Shown piece by piece: positions 10,420-20,354 of a stretch of 64,000 nucleotides of DNA (the first letter of the stretch is position 1; the number at the start of each line of letters is the position of its first letter). The stretch spans positions 1 to 64,000 of the forward strand of contig NZ_CAJZCD010000001.1 in assembly GCF_914768045.1 (NCBI RefSeq). Direction: 5' to 3'. Made by a program: the position numbers and the translations under genes. The stretch is from Snodgrassella communis. GTDB lineage: Bacteria; Pseudomonadota; Gammaproteobacteria; Burkholderiales; Neisseriaceae. The notes beneath the pieces are model-generated. The model saw nothing but the letters and a program-made list of their open reading frames with translations. It did not search any database and had not been told where the DNA came from.

Positions 10420-10767
10420 ATGTCAGATACCGCTATAGAAACACCAATTACCTTTACCGAAAGCTGCTGCACCAAAGTTAAAGACCTCATTGCAGAAGAA
10501 AACAACCCTGACCTAAAACTACGAGTATTTGTAACAGGAGGTGGTTGCTCAGGTTTTCAGTATGGCTTCACCTTTGATGAAATCGTTAACGATGATGATT
10601 TTGAGATTCAAAAAGATGGCTTAACCTTCCTGATTGATCCCATGAGTTACCAGTATCTGGTGGGTGCAGAAATTGACTATTCAGAAAGCCTGCACGGTTC
10701 GCAATTCGTTATCCGCAACCCTAATGCCACCACAACCTGTGGCTGTGGTTCATCTTTCTCAGTCTAA
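10420..10767 (+). CDS. erpA: Iron-sulfur cluster insertion protein ErpA
   Basis: 115 aa A-type carrier that receives Fe-S clusters and passes them to apo-proteins. The three conserved Cys are present in [11 protein letters not shown] and the C-terminal [11 protein letters not shown]. Overall layout and the ending match ErpA rather than IscA or SufA. AAAGGA lies eight bases before the ATG. It lies 56 nt after argC, so it may be read from the same transcript, and it ends at an intrinsic terminator. Confidence 0.95.
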   Translation: MSDTAIETPITFTESCCTKVKDLIAEENNPDLKLRVFVTGGGCSGFQYGFTFDEIVNDDDFEIQKDGLTFLIDPMSYQYLVGAEIDYSESLHGSQFVIRNPNATTTCGCGSSFSV

Positions 10768-10827
10768 TCAGACCAGTCCCAAACCTCAGACTACTGTCAC
10801 CCAACAATCCAAACCAAATTCTCCCAG

Positions 10828-10856
10828 CCAGCCGCAACAGGCTGGTTATTTTTTTT
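10828..10856 (+). terminator. Intrinsic terminator after erpA
   Basis: Stem CCAGCC / GGCTGG with a 6-nt loop, followed by TTATTTTTTTT. It lies 60 nt downstream of the erpA stop. Confidence 0.88.
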
Positions 10857-10971
10857 GCCTGCCAAAACAAACATTCAAATATAAAAAATTTCACAAACTT
10901 TAAACATAATTGCTATTTTCAAGAAAATGTAAAATAACAACTTATTAACATTAAAATTTTTTTATCAAGTC

Positions 10972-10977
10972 TATAAT
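10972..10977 (+). promoter_or_regulatory. Candidate -10 element of katA
   Basis: TATAAT lies 62 nt before the katA ATG in an AT-rich spacer. No good -35 stands at 17-nt spacing, which would fit a promoter needing an activator, as OxyR-controlled catalase promoters do. No clear OxyR site was recognised. Confidence 0.35.
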
Positions 10978-11039
10978 CATTCAGACAGCCAAAAGCAGTA
11001 AAGGCCTTTTTTAATAACAAATTAACAAGGAGCTTTACC

Positions 11040-12560
11040 ATGACCGATGACATAAAAAAATGTCCCGTTACCCATCTCACTACCAATCAGGGTGCTCCCG
11101 TATCGGATAACCAGAACAGCCTGACCGCCGGCCCACGTGGTCCCCTACTAGCTCAAGATTTATGGCTTAACGAAAGATTGGCTAATTTCGTGCGCGAAGT
11201 CATACCTGAACGCCGTATGCATGCCAAAGGCTCAGGTGCATTTGGCACATTCACCGTAACCCACGACATTACCCAATACACCTGTGCCAAACTGTTTAGC
11301 CAGATTGGCAAAAAAACCGAAATGTTTGTCCGCTTTTCCGAAGTGGCAGCCGAGCGCGGTGGTGGCGATGCAGAGCGAGATATTCGCGGCTTTGCCATGC
11401 GTTTTTACACCGAACAAGGCAACTGGGATTTAGTTGGCAACAACACACCAGTATTTTTCCTGCGCGACCCACGTAAATTTCCAGACCTAAACAAAGCCGT
11501 TAAACGTGATCCCCGCACCAACCTGCGTAGTCCTACCTACAACTGGGACTACTGGACACTACTCCCCGAAGCATTCCATCAAGTAACCATCACCATGTCT
11601 GATCGCGGCATCCCCGCCAGCTATCGTCACATGCATGGATTCGGTTCCCATACTTTCAGCTTTATCAACGCCAACAAAGAACGCTTTTGGGTAAAATTCC
11701 ATTTCCGCACCCAACAGGGCATCAAAAACCTGACTGACGAAGAAGCGGCCAACATCATGGGACAAGACCGCGACAGCCATCAGCGCGACCTTTACAACGC
11801 CATAGAAAGCGGCGATTTCCCCAAATGGACCATGTATATCCAGATCATGCCCGAAGCTGATGCAGAAAAAGTCCCCTACCATCCATTTGACCTTACAAAA
11901 GTCTGGCCACATGGCGATTACCCCCTAATCGAAGTCGGAGAATTCGAACTAAACCGCAACCCAGACAACTACTATCTCGATGTAGAACAGGCTGCCTTTG
12001 CCCCAAGCAACCTCGTCCCCGGCATCAGCGTATCACCAGACAAAGTATTACAGGCACGTTTATATAACTATGCAGACGCAGCCCGCTATCGCGTCGGCGT
12101 TAACCATCATCAGATACCAGTAAACAAAGCGCGCTGCCCAGTATTCAGCAACCATCGCGATGGCACCACCCGCGTAGACGACAACTACGGCAGCCTGCCC
12201 CATTACGAACCCAATAGCTTTCATCAGTGGCAGGAACAGCCCGAATTCAGAGAACCACCTCTCAAAATTCACGGAGATGCCGACTTCTGGAATTTCCATG
12301 AAGACGACAATGACTACTTCAGCCAGCCACGCGCCCTTTTCAACCTCATGAGTGATGCACAAAAGCAAGTTTTATATGAAAACACAGCACGGGCAATGGG
12401 CGATGCACCGGATTTCATCAAATACCGCCATATCCGCAATAGCAATGCCTGCCATCCGGATTATGGCGCTGGTGTTGCCAAAGCATTAGGCATGACCGTA
12501 GAAGATGCCATAGCGGCGCGCAGCAGTGATCCGGCACAGGGCTGCGCAGTTCTAATATAA
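11040..12560 (+). CDS. katA: Monofunctional haem catalase (clade 3 type)
   Basis: 506 aa small-subunit catalase that converts H2O2 to water and oxygen. The catalytic His is His61 in [15 protein letters not shown], the catalytic Asn lies in the [11 protein letters not shown] region, and the proximal haem Tyr is in [14 protein letters not shown] (about residue 340). It has the NADPH-binding core ([12 protein letters not shown]) and lacks the flavodoxin-like extension of large catalases. There is no signal peptide, so it is cytoplasmic. AAGGAG precedes the ATG. It is a single-gene unit between two terminators, as expected for a stress-response gene. Confidence 0.97.
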   Translation: MTDDIKKCPVTHLTTNQGAPVSDNQNSLTAGPRGPLLAQDLWLNERLANFVREVIPERRMHAKGSGAFGTFTVTHDITQYTCAKLFSQIGKKTEMFVRFSEVAAERGGGDAERDIRGFAMRFYTEQGNWDLVGNNTPVFFLRDPRKFPDLNKAVKRDPRTNLRSPTYNWDYWTLLPEAFHQVTITMSDRGIPASYRHMHGFGSHTFSFINANKERFWVKFHFRTQQGIKNLTDEEAANIMGQDRDSHQRDLYNAIESGDFPKWTMYIQIMPEADAEKVPYHPFDLTKVWPHGDYPLIEVGEFELNRNPDNYYLDVEQAAFAPSNLVPGISVSPDKVLQARLYNYADAARYRVGVNHHQIPVNKARCPVFSNHRDGTTRVDDNYGSLPHYEPNSFHQWQEQPEFREPPLKIHGDADFWNFHEDDNDYFSQPRALFNLMSDAQKQVLYENTARAMGDAPDFIKYRHIRNSNACHPDYGAGVAKALGMTVEDAIAARSSDPAQGCAVLI

Positions 12561-12572
12561 AAAACGGAACAA

Positions 12573-12609
12573 AAAAATCCTTAAACAACCAAGTTTAAGG
12601 ATTTTTTTA
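12573..12609 (+). terminator. Intrinsic terminator after katA
   Basis: A 14-bp perfect stem AAAAATCCTTAAAC / GTTTAAGGATTTTT with a 6-nt loop, the right arm merging into a T-run. It begins 13 nt after the katA stop. Confidence 0.92.
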
Positions 12610-13241
12610 ACGAAATATAACTCAACCATACTAGCTCAATAGTAATTTATTCTATTTTCTCATAAAAATATCTATTGTGTTACCGGCTGATATCGGAATT
12701 AATAAATAATGTCAAATGGATAAATATGATGAGAATTTTCTCTAAAAGTTAGTAAAATATGTTCATTAGCATAGTAATTCGCAAGAAATACCTAGCTGTT
12801 TATTTAAATTATATTTACTTTATTATATGTGTATAAAAATTTTTAACTTGCTTTATTTATTTGTATGAAATAATTAAAAAATAATATTTGATAGAATATA
12901 ATTTGTTTTAATGTTGGCAGTAATTTTTATATTCATTTATAAATAAAACAAAAATTTCAAATTCGCCAACGCTGTTATCCATTTTCGCTATTTGCACAAT
13001 ATGGTGGGTATAAATCTGATTAGCTGATTCTGAGTCCGCTCCAGTGGTGATATCAATTTGTTTTTAAATCTACGCAACAGGTCTATATGTGATGCAAATT
13101 TTCTGAAACAGAGCTTCTTACTAGCTATCGTTTATTGATATTCTATTGAGAAGTTGTAGTCATTAAATTATTTTGCACATGAGTGACTATTCTAATCGTG
13201 TCTGATTAATTTAGAAAATATTGATTTCAACTAACTGTATA
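12610..13241. other. AT-rich intergenic region katA / lptG, nothing recognised
   Basis: About 630 bp, very AT-rich in its first half. No ORF of useful length, no tRNA-like sequence and no hairpin with a T-run was seen. The two flanking genes converge here, so no promoter is required. Confidence 0.5.
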
Positions 13242-14330
13242 TCATCGCTTTTCTTGCCGTCTAATCAGGTATATAGCCAGACATAAAAATAATATTGTAG
13301 GCAGAAATGCGGCAATCGGTGTTGGTATCTTATATAGCTGGCTGGTAAATCCAAACAAGCGTCCTGAAAAATGGAATAGTAGTCCTAAACAAATTCCATA
13401 AAAAAGTTTCAAGCCCATATTGCCATGCCGGTTTTGCTGCGGTGTAAAAGCCAAGGCTACCAGTGCCATAACGATACAGGCCAAGGGATAGGCAATTTTA
13501 CGCCACCACGCCAGCTCGTAACGGGTCGTTTGCTGGTGATTATTTTTCAAATGCTTAATATAAGTCGATAGTGCCATAATGGACATTTGTTCTGGCGCTA
13601 CCAATAATATATTCAGAAGCTGATGATTGATGGACATGCGCCAATCCAGATTTTCCAGATGCGTTACTGTCATCTGATGCTCCTGAAGAAGTGTCTGCTC
13701 TACCTGATGCAGATGCCATTTTGATTTCTTACCTTGCTGAGTATGTGTATCAACATTGGCACTGGAAGCATGTAAAGTTTCCATTAAGCGGAACTGTTCA
13801 TCATGGCGATATATGCTGATGTTTTTTAAGCTGCCGTCGGGTAACATTTCAGCTACATTCACGATATCCTGCCCCTGCTTTAACCATATACCGCTATCTC
13901 CGGCACTAATGCTATTTTGACGGGCATGCAATTGATACTGTTCTGCATAAGGGCCAATTTTAGGTACAACATATTCACCCAGTAACGCAGCAATAATGGC
14001 AAACAGTAAGCCAAACTGTAACATCATGCTAATGATACTTGACAGGCGAATACCAGATGTTCTGATTACGGTAAATTCACTGTGGCTGGCCATCTGGTTT
14101 AGGCATACTAACGCACCTACCAATACAGCCAGTGGCATAAGCTCATAGGCATGAGTAGGAATCAGCAATAAGACGTAATACAGCATTTTACTTGCTGTGT
14201 AACGCCCGTCACCCACATGGCTGATTTCGCCCATGATGTCAAAGAAGCTGTATAGGCTTATCAGTACCAGTAATGCATACAAAGTGCAAATCGACAGTTG
14301 GCTAATTACATAACGATTAAGCAAACGCAT
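13242..14330 (-). CDS. lptG: LPS export ABC transporter permease LptG
   Basis: 362 aa. LptG pairs with LptF in the inner membrane; with LptB2 and LptC they extract lipopolysaccharide and push it into the periplasmic bridge. Layout is typical: three N-terminal membrane helices (starting MRLLNRYVISQLSICTLYALL), a periplasmic beta-jellyroll domain (about residues 135-265), and three C-terminal helices. The sequence ASHSEFTVIRTSGIRL matches the coupling-helix region. The start overlaps the lptF stop (TGATG), giving translational coupling. Confidence 0.95.
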   Translation of the reverse strand: MRLLNRYVISQLSICTLYALLVLISLYSFFDIMGEISHVGDGRYTASKMLYYVLLLIPTHAYELMPLAVLVGALVCLNQMASHSEFTVIRTSGIRLSSIISMMLQFGLLFAIIAALLGEYVVPKIGPYAEQYQLHARQNSISAGDSGIWLKQGQDIVNVAEMLPDGSLKNISIYRHDEQFRLMETLHASSANVDTHTQQGKKSKWHLHQVEQTLLQEHQMTVTHLENLDWRMSINHQLLNILLVAPEQMSIMALSTYIKHLKNNHQQTTRYELAWWRKIAYPLACIVMALVALAFTPQQNRHGNMGLKLFYGICLGLLFHFSGRLFGFTSQLYKIPTPIAAFLPTILFLCLAIYLIRRQEKR

Positions 14331-15439
14331 CAGGAACGACCTCTCAATAATGATGTAAATGCTGCTTTAAAAGAAGCCGATGGAAGATCGCGCCAACGCA
14401 ATAGAAATAAAAACACCATAAACATCATCAGATGCATCGGCAATATACCAAGCCAAAGTGGAATACGACTATTTTCAACCATATCCCGTAAAAAGGTCAG
14501 TCCATTCTGGTAAATTAAAAACACGGCTATCGCAATCAGAATATTATAGGTATGGCCAGTGCGTGGATTATAATAAGATAGTGGTAACGCCAGCAAAGCC
14601 AGTATAATTACGCTTATTGGTAATGATAAACGCCACATCAACTCTGCTTTGTAAATGGCGTCATCGCTGGCAAACAGTGCAGCGGTAGGAATGGTATGCC
14701 GATTTTGTTTTGGGTCGACTATCATTGTATTAACGCTGATGACTAAAGTCATTTTGTGAAATGAAGCTCGTTGATAGTCTGCCTGTCCGGGCTTTCCGTA
14801 ATAGCGAAATCCATCTTCCAGAGTCAGAATACGCTTTTCTCCGTCCTGTTTGAACTCGCCACGTTTGGCGAAAATCGTACTGTCTTTACCATTTTTTTCT
14901 TTTTCTCGTACAAACAGGTTGCTGGCATGGCCACTATCAGGGTCAAATGATTCGATAAAATAAACCCGTGGATGGCTTTTGCCTATTTCTCGAAATACAC
15001 CCGGTTCCAGCAATGACAATTCCTGTTTCTGTTTCAGCAGTTCTGCAAATTCACGGCTACGCAACTCTGCCCACGGCTGAACTAACATGGATACCACGGC
15101 CACCAGAATAGCAAATGGAAGTGCGAATTTCATTAAGGGGAATATCCAGTTTCTTAGTGATAAGCCACTGGACAGCCAGATAACCATTTCGCTATCACGC
15201 CAGTATCGGGTAAGTACGGTAATAATGCTAATATAGGCAGTTAAAATCAATAACACAGGTGTAAGACCAATTGTCCAGAACCCAACTAATGCGGTTACTG
15301 CATCAATAGCTACGCGGCCGCTGGCTGCCCTGCCCAGCAGATTGATTGCTTGCGTGGCCACTAGCACTACCAGCAAAATCATGAAAATGCCCACGGCAGC
15401 CCATGATAATTCTTTAATAAATTGGCGTTGATAAATCAT
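14330..15439 (-). CDS. lptF: LPS export ABC transporter permease LptF
   Basis: 369 aa, the partner permease of LptG. It begins MIYQRQFIKELSWAAVGIFM and has three helices, a periplasmic jellyroll domain (about residues 130-270, including RVYFIESFDPDSG) and three further helices. The coupling-helix block RDSEMVIWLSSGLSLRNWI is clear. It is first in the lptF-lptG pair and diverges from pepA across 130 bp, an arrangement common in beta- and gammaproteobacteria. No strong ribosome binding site is seen ahead of the ATG. Confidence 0.95.
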   Translation of the reverse strand: MIYQRQFIKELSWAAVGIFMILLVVLVATQAINLLGRAASGRVAIDAVTALVGFWTIGLTPVLLILTAYISIITVLTRYWRDSEMVIWLSSGLSLRNWIFPLMKFALPFAILVAVVSMLVQPWAELRSREFAELLKQKQELSLLEPGVFREIGKSHPRVYFIESFDPDSGHASNLFVREKEKNGKDSTIFAKRGEFKQDGEKRILTLEDGFRYYGKPGQADYQRASFHKMTLVISVNTMIVDPKQNRHTIPTAALFASDDAIYKAELMWRLSLPISVIILALLALPLSYYNPRTGHTYNILIAIAVFLIYQNGLTFLRDMVENSRIPLWLGILPMHLMMFMVFLFLLRWRDLPSASFKAAFTSLLRGRS

Positions 15440-15569
15440 AAAATAATAAACACATATGCGACTATCCGTATTTTGGTGACAGCCTGCGTTACAATAGGGG
15501 CATCCGGATCAGCTTAACGCATGATTAGTCCAGAATATATACAACGCCCTTATAATGGGAGAGGAAAAG

Positions 15570-16979
15570 ATGGAATTTAGCATAAAAGCCGAACAATTGC
15601 AGCCGCAAAGAAACAGTTCTTTACTTTTTGTCTGTACTGCAAACAGTAAACACGACAATTCTGTAGCAGGTACTTTACTGTCTCAGTTACAACAGCAACA
15701 AAAAGATTTTATTGCTGCTAATACAGTTGAGCAGGATCAGGTACAGGCTATGGCTGTAGTGTGTATTGAAAAAGAAGACTATGCCAGTATACAGAAATTG
15801 GCAGCAACGGCAGCCAGCTGGGCCAAAGAACAAACTCGGGTGAATGTGGATTTGAGTTTATTGCCTGAAGTATTGGCACAGCAATGGGTACTGGCATTTA
15901 CGATTGCAGTAGGTGAAGCTGGTTATTGTTTTGATACGTTTAAAAGTGATCCTAAACCTACACTACTTGAACAGATTAATTACTACACTGTTCATGCTGT
16001 GAATGCATCCCTGAACAAAGGCGAGGCCATAGTTTATGGTATGAATATCTGCAAAGATCTGAGCAATGCACCCGGTAATCTGTGCACCCCGGATTATCTG
16101 GCTTCTTCTGCAGCTCAGATTGCCGCTGATGTGGGTGCAAGCGCACGAATTATGTCTACAGCCGATATTCAGGAAATGGGTATGAATGCTTTGCTGGCTG
16201 TTGCACAAGGCAGTTCTGCTGGTGCTTATCTTGTTGAACTGCAATATCGTGGTGCTTCTAATGCTGAAGATAAGCCGGTGGTTCTTGTAGGCAAAGGTAT
16301 TACTTTTGATTCTGGCGGCATCTCCCTTAAGCCGGGTGCTGCGATGGATGAAATGAAATTTGATATGTGTGGTGCTGCTGCTGTTATTGGTACTTTTGCA
16401 GCAGCTGCCAAGCTTAAGCTACCGCTGAATCTGGTTGCTATCGTTCCTACCTGTGAGAATATGCCTTCTGGTCATGCAGTCAAACCGGGAGATATTGTTA
16501 AAGCTATGAATGGCTTAAATATTGAGGTTCTGAATACCGATGCAGAAGGCAGGCTAATTTTATGCGATGCTCTTACCTATGCTGAACGCTTCCAGCCCAA
16601 GGCGGTAATTGATGTGGCCACGTTAACTGGAGCCTGTATTATTGCGCTGGGTCATGTTGCGCAAGCTGTACTGGGCAATAATCAGTCAGTCATTGATCAG
16701 ATATTGCAGGCAGCAGCCAATATTAATGATAAAGCATGGCAATTGCCTTTATTTGATGAGTACAAGGAGCAGCTAAAATCCAATTTTGCAGATTTGCAGA
16801 ATATAGGCGGACGTCCTGCCGGAACAATTACTGCTGCGGCATTTTTATCCTGTTTTACCGAGGCCTATCCTTGGGCTCATCTGGATATTGCTGGTACGGC
16901 ATGGCATTCAGGCAATAATAAAGGTGCTACAGGTCGCCCTGTGCCGTTGCTGCTTGAATATCTGATCCGGCAAGCCTAA
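15570..16979 (+). CDS. pepA: Leucyl aminopeptidase (M17)
   Basis: 469 aa cytosolic metallo-aminopeptidase. The M17 signature NTDAEGRL is near residue 320. Metal ligands lie in VGKGITFDSGGISLKPG and in the NTDAEGR loop. The tracked ORF starts five codons upstream; the ATG at 15570 has GAGAGGA five bases before it and MEFS matches neisserial PepA, so I use it. It diverges from lptFG and lies 12 nt before holC, with which it probably forms an operon. Whether it has the DNA-binding Xer accessory role of the E. coli protein cannot be told. Confidence 0.95.
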   Translation: MEFSIKAEQLQPQRNSSLLFVCTANSKHDNSVAGTLLSQLQQQQKDFIAANTVEQDQVQAMAVVCIEKEDYASIQKLAATAASWAKEQTRVNVDLSLLPEVLAQQWVLAFTIAVGEAGYCFDTFKSDPKPTLLEQINYYTVHAVNASLNKGEAIVYGMNICKDLSNAPGNLCTPDYLASSAAQIAADVGASARIMSTADIQEMGMNALLAVAQGSSAGAYLVELQYRGASNAEDKPVVLVGKGITFDSGGISLKPGAAMDEMKFDMCGAAAVIGTFAAAAKLKLPLNLVAIVPTCENMPSGHAVKPGDIVKAMNGLNIEVLNTDAEGRLILCDALTYAERFQPKAVIDVATLTGACIIALGHVAQAVLGNNQSVIDQILQAAANINDKAWQLPLFDEYKEQLKSNFADLQNIGGRPAGTITAAAFLSCFTEAYPWAHLDIAGTAWHSGNNKGATGRPVPLLLEYLIRQA

Positions 16980-16991
16980 GCTTGAGGCATT

Positions 16992-17435
16992 ATGGCCACT
17001 ATTACTTTTTATACTCATATTACTGATCCAGTCTCTTTTACTTGCCGGCTGACTCAAAAGGTATATAAAAGTGGGGCAAGTGTTCTGATCTGGTTAGAAG
17101 ACGAAAGCCGTGTAAATCAGTTTGATCATGCTCTATGGTCGTTTCAGGCCACCAGTTTTATTCCGCATGAAATCTGGTCACCTCAGCAACCGCAGCCTGT
17201 TACCGAGCCATTAGTGTTACTGGCTTATGGCTCAGATTTACCTACCATGCTGAAGGATTATGTGGTGATTAATCTGGCAAATGTTTATTGGTGTGATGCT
17301 CCGCACATACCAGAACGGGTATTGGAGCTTGTGAGTACTGATCTGGATGATATAGCAGCTGCACGGCAGCGTTTTCGTACCTATCGGAACGCTGGTTTTG
17401 TTATTGAGCATCATGATATGCGTACACAAAAGTAA
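16992..17435 (+). CDS. holC: DNA polymerase III subunit chi
   Basis: 147 aa. Chi joins psi in the clamp-loader complex and contacts SSB at the replication fork. The N-terminus (ATITFYTHITDPVSFTCRL) and the later WSFQATSFIPHEIW region match the HolC family. It follows pepA by 12 nt, the usual pepA-holC pairing, and ends at a strong bidirectional terminator. Confidence 0.9.
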   Translation: MATITFYTHITDPVSFTCRLTQKVYKSGASVLIWLEDESRVNQFDHALWSFQATSFIPHEIWSPQQPQPVTEPLVLLAYGSDLPTMLKDYVVINLANVYWCDAPHIPERVLELVSTDLDDIAAARQRFRTYRNAGFVIEHHDMRTQK

Positions 17436-17449
17436 TGCTATCAGGTATG

Positions 17450-17482
17450 AAAAAGCGGGTTACTTTGTAACCCGCTTTTTTT
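17450..17482. terminator. Bidirectional intrinsic terminator between holC and the RmlD-like gene
   Basis: A 14-bp perfect stem AAAAAGCGGGTTAC / GTAACCCGCTTTTT with a 3-nt loop, followed by further Ts on the right and A-rich on the left. It serves two convergent genes. Confidence 0.93.
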
Positions 17483-17492
17483 GTGCATTGTC

Positions 17493-18353
17493 TTAAGCCA
17501 GTAGTTTAGCAATTATGTGCGCTAAAGGTGTATCGGCTACGGGTTCGGGAAGTATATTTTGTATGGTACGACTATCCAGAATACCAAATTCTGGTCGTGT
17601 GGCTGCTGACTGGTAATCAGCAGTAGCAATCCGCTCTACTTTAACCTGTTTGTAACGCTCATCAATTTCAGCAGCCTCAGCAAAAATACGCTGGGCAAAA
17701 TCTGCCCAACTCATTTGCTGGCTACCGGCAAAATGCATTATTCCGCGTGCTGGATTAGTTAATGCAGCAAGACGAATAATGGCTTCAGCCAAATCTCCTG
17801 CATAGGTGGGGCAGCCTATCTGATCGTCAACTACGCGAATAGTGGATGTTTCCAATCCTTTTTGTAACATGATTTTGACAAAATTGTGTCCATGTTCACT
17901 GTATACCCATGAGGTACGAATAACAGCGGTATCTACGTGCGCGTTTAAAGCCAGTAACTCCCCTGCCAGCTTACTGTGTCCGTATACATTCAATGGGTTA
18001 GGAGCCATATTTTCTGTCAGTATGACATGATGATGACCATCAAATACTTGCTCGGTAGACAGATGAATCAGGCGTGCACCAATTGCCCGAGCCGCTTGAG
18101 CCAGATTCAAAGTTCCTGTTGCATTCACTGCGAAAGCTTTGGCTTTATCGGTTTCTGCGGCATCAACTTTGGTGTAACCTGCTGCGTTTATAATTACATC
18201 CGGTTCAAAAGTTTTTACCATGTTGTGCACATTATGTGCATCAGTAATATTCAGTGTCTGCGAGTCACTGGCAATCAATTCCCAATTTTCAGGCAATCTG
18301 TCTCTTAAGCAACTACCTACCTGACCTTTTGAACCCGTTAATAAAATACGCAT
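17493..18353 (-). CDS. dTDP-4-dehydrorhamnose reductase-like SDR (RmlD family)
   Basis: 286 aa extended short-chain dehydrogenase. RmlD reduces dTDP-4-keto-rhamnose to dTDP-L-rhamnose with NAD(P)H. The nucleotide motif is LLTGSKGQVGSCL (residues 4-16); the catalytic YxxxK is YGHSKLAGE (about 128-136). The segment usually reading STDYVFDG here reads STEQVFDG, keeping Thr but changing the next two residues. No rmlA, rmlB or rmlC lies nearby, so it is an orphan and may act on another sugar nucleotide. AAAGG lies eight bases upstream of the start. The family is sure; the substrate is not. Confidence 0.82.
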   Translation of the reverse strand: MRILLTGSKGQVGSCLRDRLPENWELIASDSQTLNITDAHNVHNMVKTFEPDVIINAAGYTKVDAAETDKAKAFAVNATGTLNLAQAARAIGARLIHLSTEQVFDGHHHVILTENMAPNPLNVYGHSKLAGELLALNAHVDTAVIRTSWVYSEHGHNFVKIMLQKGLETSTIRVVDDQIGCPTYAGDLAEAIIRLAALTNPARGIMHFAGSQQMSWADFAQRIFAEAAEIDERYKQVKVERIATADYQSAATRPEFGILDSRTIQNILPEPVADTPLAHIIAKLLA

Positions 18354-18530
18354 GGTAAAGCCTTTGTTTTAAAATACCAATAGAATAATCACAATGAGAC
18401 TAACATTTATGATGTTACATAAATACAGTGCTCAAACAATAAGCTTATTGTTACACAAGGATAGTTTATTTTCAGCACTGTTTTGTATATAAAATTGAGG
18501 TTGTTTGAATAAATAGCTCTGTTACAAACG

Positions 18531-19664
18531 TTATTCCAACATTCCTGTTAACCAGACCGTGCTTTGTTGATGACGTAATGACCAGCGACAATCCTGACCT
18601 AAAACCTCTACAGCTACTGTCTGCCATTCAGAATCTGATAATGCTTGTGGATTTTCTGCTAACTCAATGGCATTGCGTGCTGCTGCACCAAGAATTTTTG
18701 GCGCCTGATAATAAATTATTTCATCTACGGCATTGGCAGCAAGTAACGCAGAATTCAGGATGGAACCTGCTTCAACTAGTATCAGTCCAATATCGCGTTG
18801 AGCCAAAACCGGCCATAATTTTTGCAAATCAATCTGGCCATGCTGATTGGCCGGCACAGTTAAAACGGAAACATGCGGGTAAGGATCGAAAACAGTTTTT
18901 TTAACTTTGTCGCTAACTGTGGTAATAATTAAAGTAGGACTATTCACATCCTGAATCACTTGATAAGCTGGGGTGATGCGCAGCTTGCTATCCAGGATGA
19001 TACGCAGTGGTTGCCGCAATGCGGAAAACCGCCGTACATTCAACCGTGGATTATCTGCCTGTATGGTATTGATACCGGTTAATACGGCACAGCTTTCAGC
19101 CCGTAATGTCTGCACATCATTACGCGCAGCCTCACCGGTTATCCACTGGCTTTCACCATTACTCAATGCTGTTTTGCTGTCGAGACTGGCAGCGATTTTC
19201 AACCTGATATAAGGTCTGTGTCTTTCTACTCTGGATAAGAAGCCCGGATTCAGTTCACGTGCCTGCTGTGTATACAAACCACAGTCAACCTGTATACCTG
19301 CTTGTCGCAATATATTTAATCCATTACCTTTTACTAAGGGATTGGGATCTCTCATGCCTACAACTACGCGCTTGATATGAGCATCAATCAGAGCCTGTGC
19401 ACACGGGCCTGTCCGCCCGGTATGGCTGCAAGGTTCTAAAGTGACATATGCGGTAGCATCCTGTGCCAGCTGCCCAGCCTGCTGTAATGCATGTATTTCG
19501 GCATGTGCTTGCCCTGCCTGTACATGAAATCCTTCACCGACAATTTGCTCGCCACGCGTAATCACACAGCCTACCCGCGGATTTGGGCTGGTAGAAAACC
19601 GCCCTTGCCAAGCTAGCTCAAGAGCGGTTTGCATGAATTTTTTATCAAGCTCAGAAAAGCTCAT
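18531..19664 (-). CDS. ribD: Bifunctional riboflavin deaminase/reductase RibD
   Basis: 377 aa. The N-terminal deaminase has the zinc motifs HAEIHAL and PCSHTGRTGPC (about residues 50-85); the C-terminal reductase starts near IRLKIAASLDSKTA (about 147). Together they convert diaminohydroxyphosphoribosylaminopyrimidine to the ribityl product in riboflavin synthesis. The tracked ORF starts six codons earlier, inside the upstream lipoprotein gene. The ATG at 19662-19664 begins one base after that gene's stop, giving MSFSELDKKFM, which suits the family and suggests coupling. It sits in the nrdR-lipoprotein-ribD cluster. Confidence 0.94.
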   Translation of the reverse strand: MSFSELDKKFMQTALELAWQGRFSTSPNPRVGCVITRGEQIVGEGFHVQAGQAHAEIHALQQAGQLAQDATAYVTLEPCSHTGRTGPCAQALIDAHIKRVVVGMRDPNPLVKGNGLNILRQAGIQVDCGLYTQQARELNPGFLSRVERHRPYIRLKIAASLDSKTALSNGESQWITGEAARNDVQTLRAESCAVLTGINTIQADNPRLNVRRFSALRQPLRIILDSKLRITPAYQVIQDVNSPTLIITTVSDKVKKTVFDPYPHVSVLTVPANQHGQIDLQKLWPVLAQRDIGLILVEAGSILNSALLAANAVDEIIYYQAPKILGAAARNAIELAENPQALSDSEWQTVAVEVLGQDCRWSLRHQQSTVWLTGMLE

Positions 19665-19665
19665 T

Positions 19666-20247
19666 TTAACTGTTCTGTACATTAATGGTTTTCAATGTAG
19701 CCCCAAGTGCATCATCGCCGGCACTATCACTGCTGGCACAAACTGAATAAAGATTATTACTACCAACCAGAGCAACACAGCTTTCATGTAATAAAGTGCC
19801 GTTTTGCTGATGACTGAAACGATAGTTCATGCGGTTTTCGGTTGCAATGCCTACTTTGACATTGCTGATATCTTTGTTGTTTTTCAGGCTATCAGCCAAA
19901 TTTTTGAAATACTCATCTGCCTTAATTTTTATCGCACCTAAATTATTAACTGCCAGAGTAATATTACTGCCGTTATCATGCTGCAATAAAGTGAGATTAT
20001 TAATCTGAGCCTGATCTACCCATTCTGATGCGCTACCCATTACATCCGTAAAATCTCCATCTACCACAATACTCAGCTGATCATCCTTACTGGTTAGCGT
20101 CTGGGTAGATGTAGCCACTGCGGACGCTGTGCCACTTGCAGTCTGAGTATCACTAGCATCCATCGTCACAGAAGTTTCCTTTTGTGTACATGCAGATAAA
20201 CCTAACAAAGCGAGTATTACAAACGACCATAAACGAGATTTCAACAT
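19666..20247 (-). CDS. Putative lipoprotein of unknown function between nrdR and ribD
   Basis: 193 aa from MLKSRLWSFVILALLGLSAC, a type II signal peptide with lipobox Cys20. The mature part begins with a Thr/Ser/Ala-rich linker, then a folded region (LSIVVDGDFTDVMGSASEWV onward), with two later Cys (HESCVALVG and YSVCASS) that could form a disulfide. Translation of ribD starts one base after its stop. The tracked ORF extends 17 residues upstream, but the signal peptide fixes the start. I do not recognise a named domain. nrdR-ribD are usually adjacent, so this gene is an insertion in that pair. Confidence 0.8.
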   Translation of the reverse strand: MLKSRLWSFVILALLGLSACTQKETSVTMDASDTQTASGTASAVATSTQTLTSKDDQLSIVVDGDFTDVMGSASEWVDQAQINNLTLLQHDNGSNITLAVNNLGAIKIKADEYFKNLADSLKNNKDISNVKVGIATENRMNYRFSHQQNGTLLHESCVALVGSNNLYSVCASSDSAGDDALGATLKTINVQNS

Positions 20248-20354
20248 GATGTATTCAAGCTTTCGATGACAAGGCATAATAGTTACAAAGTATAACAAGA
20301 ATTAGCGACTAATGCAGCGTACTGTTCCCAAATAACTTAACAATATAAATAGCT

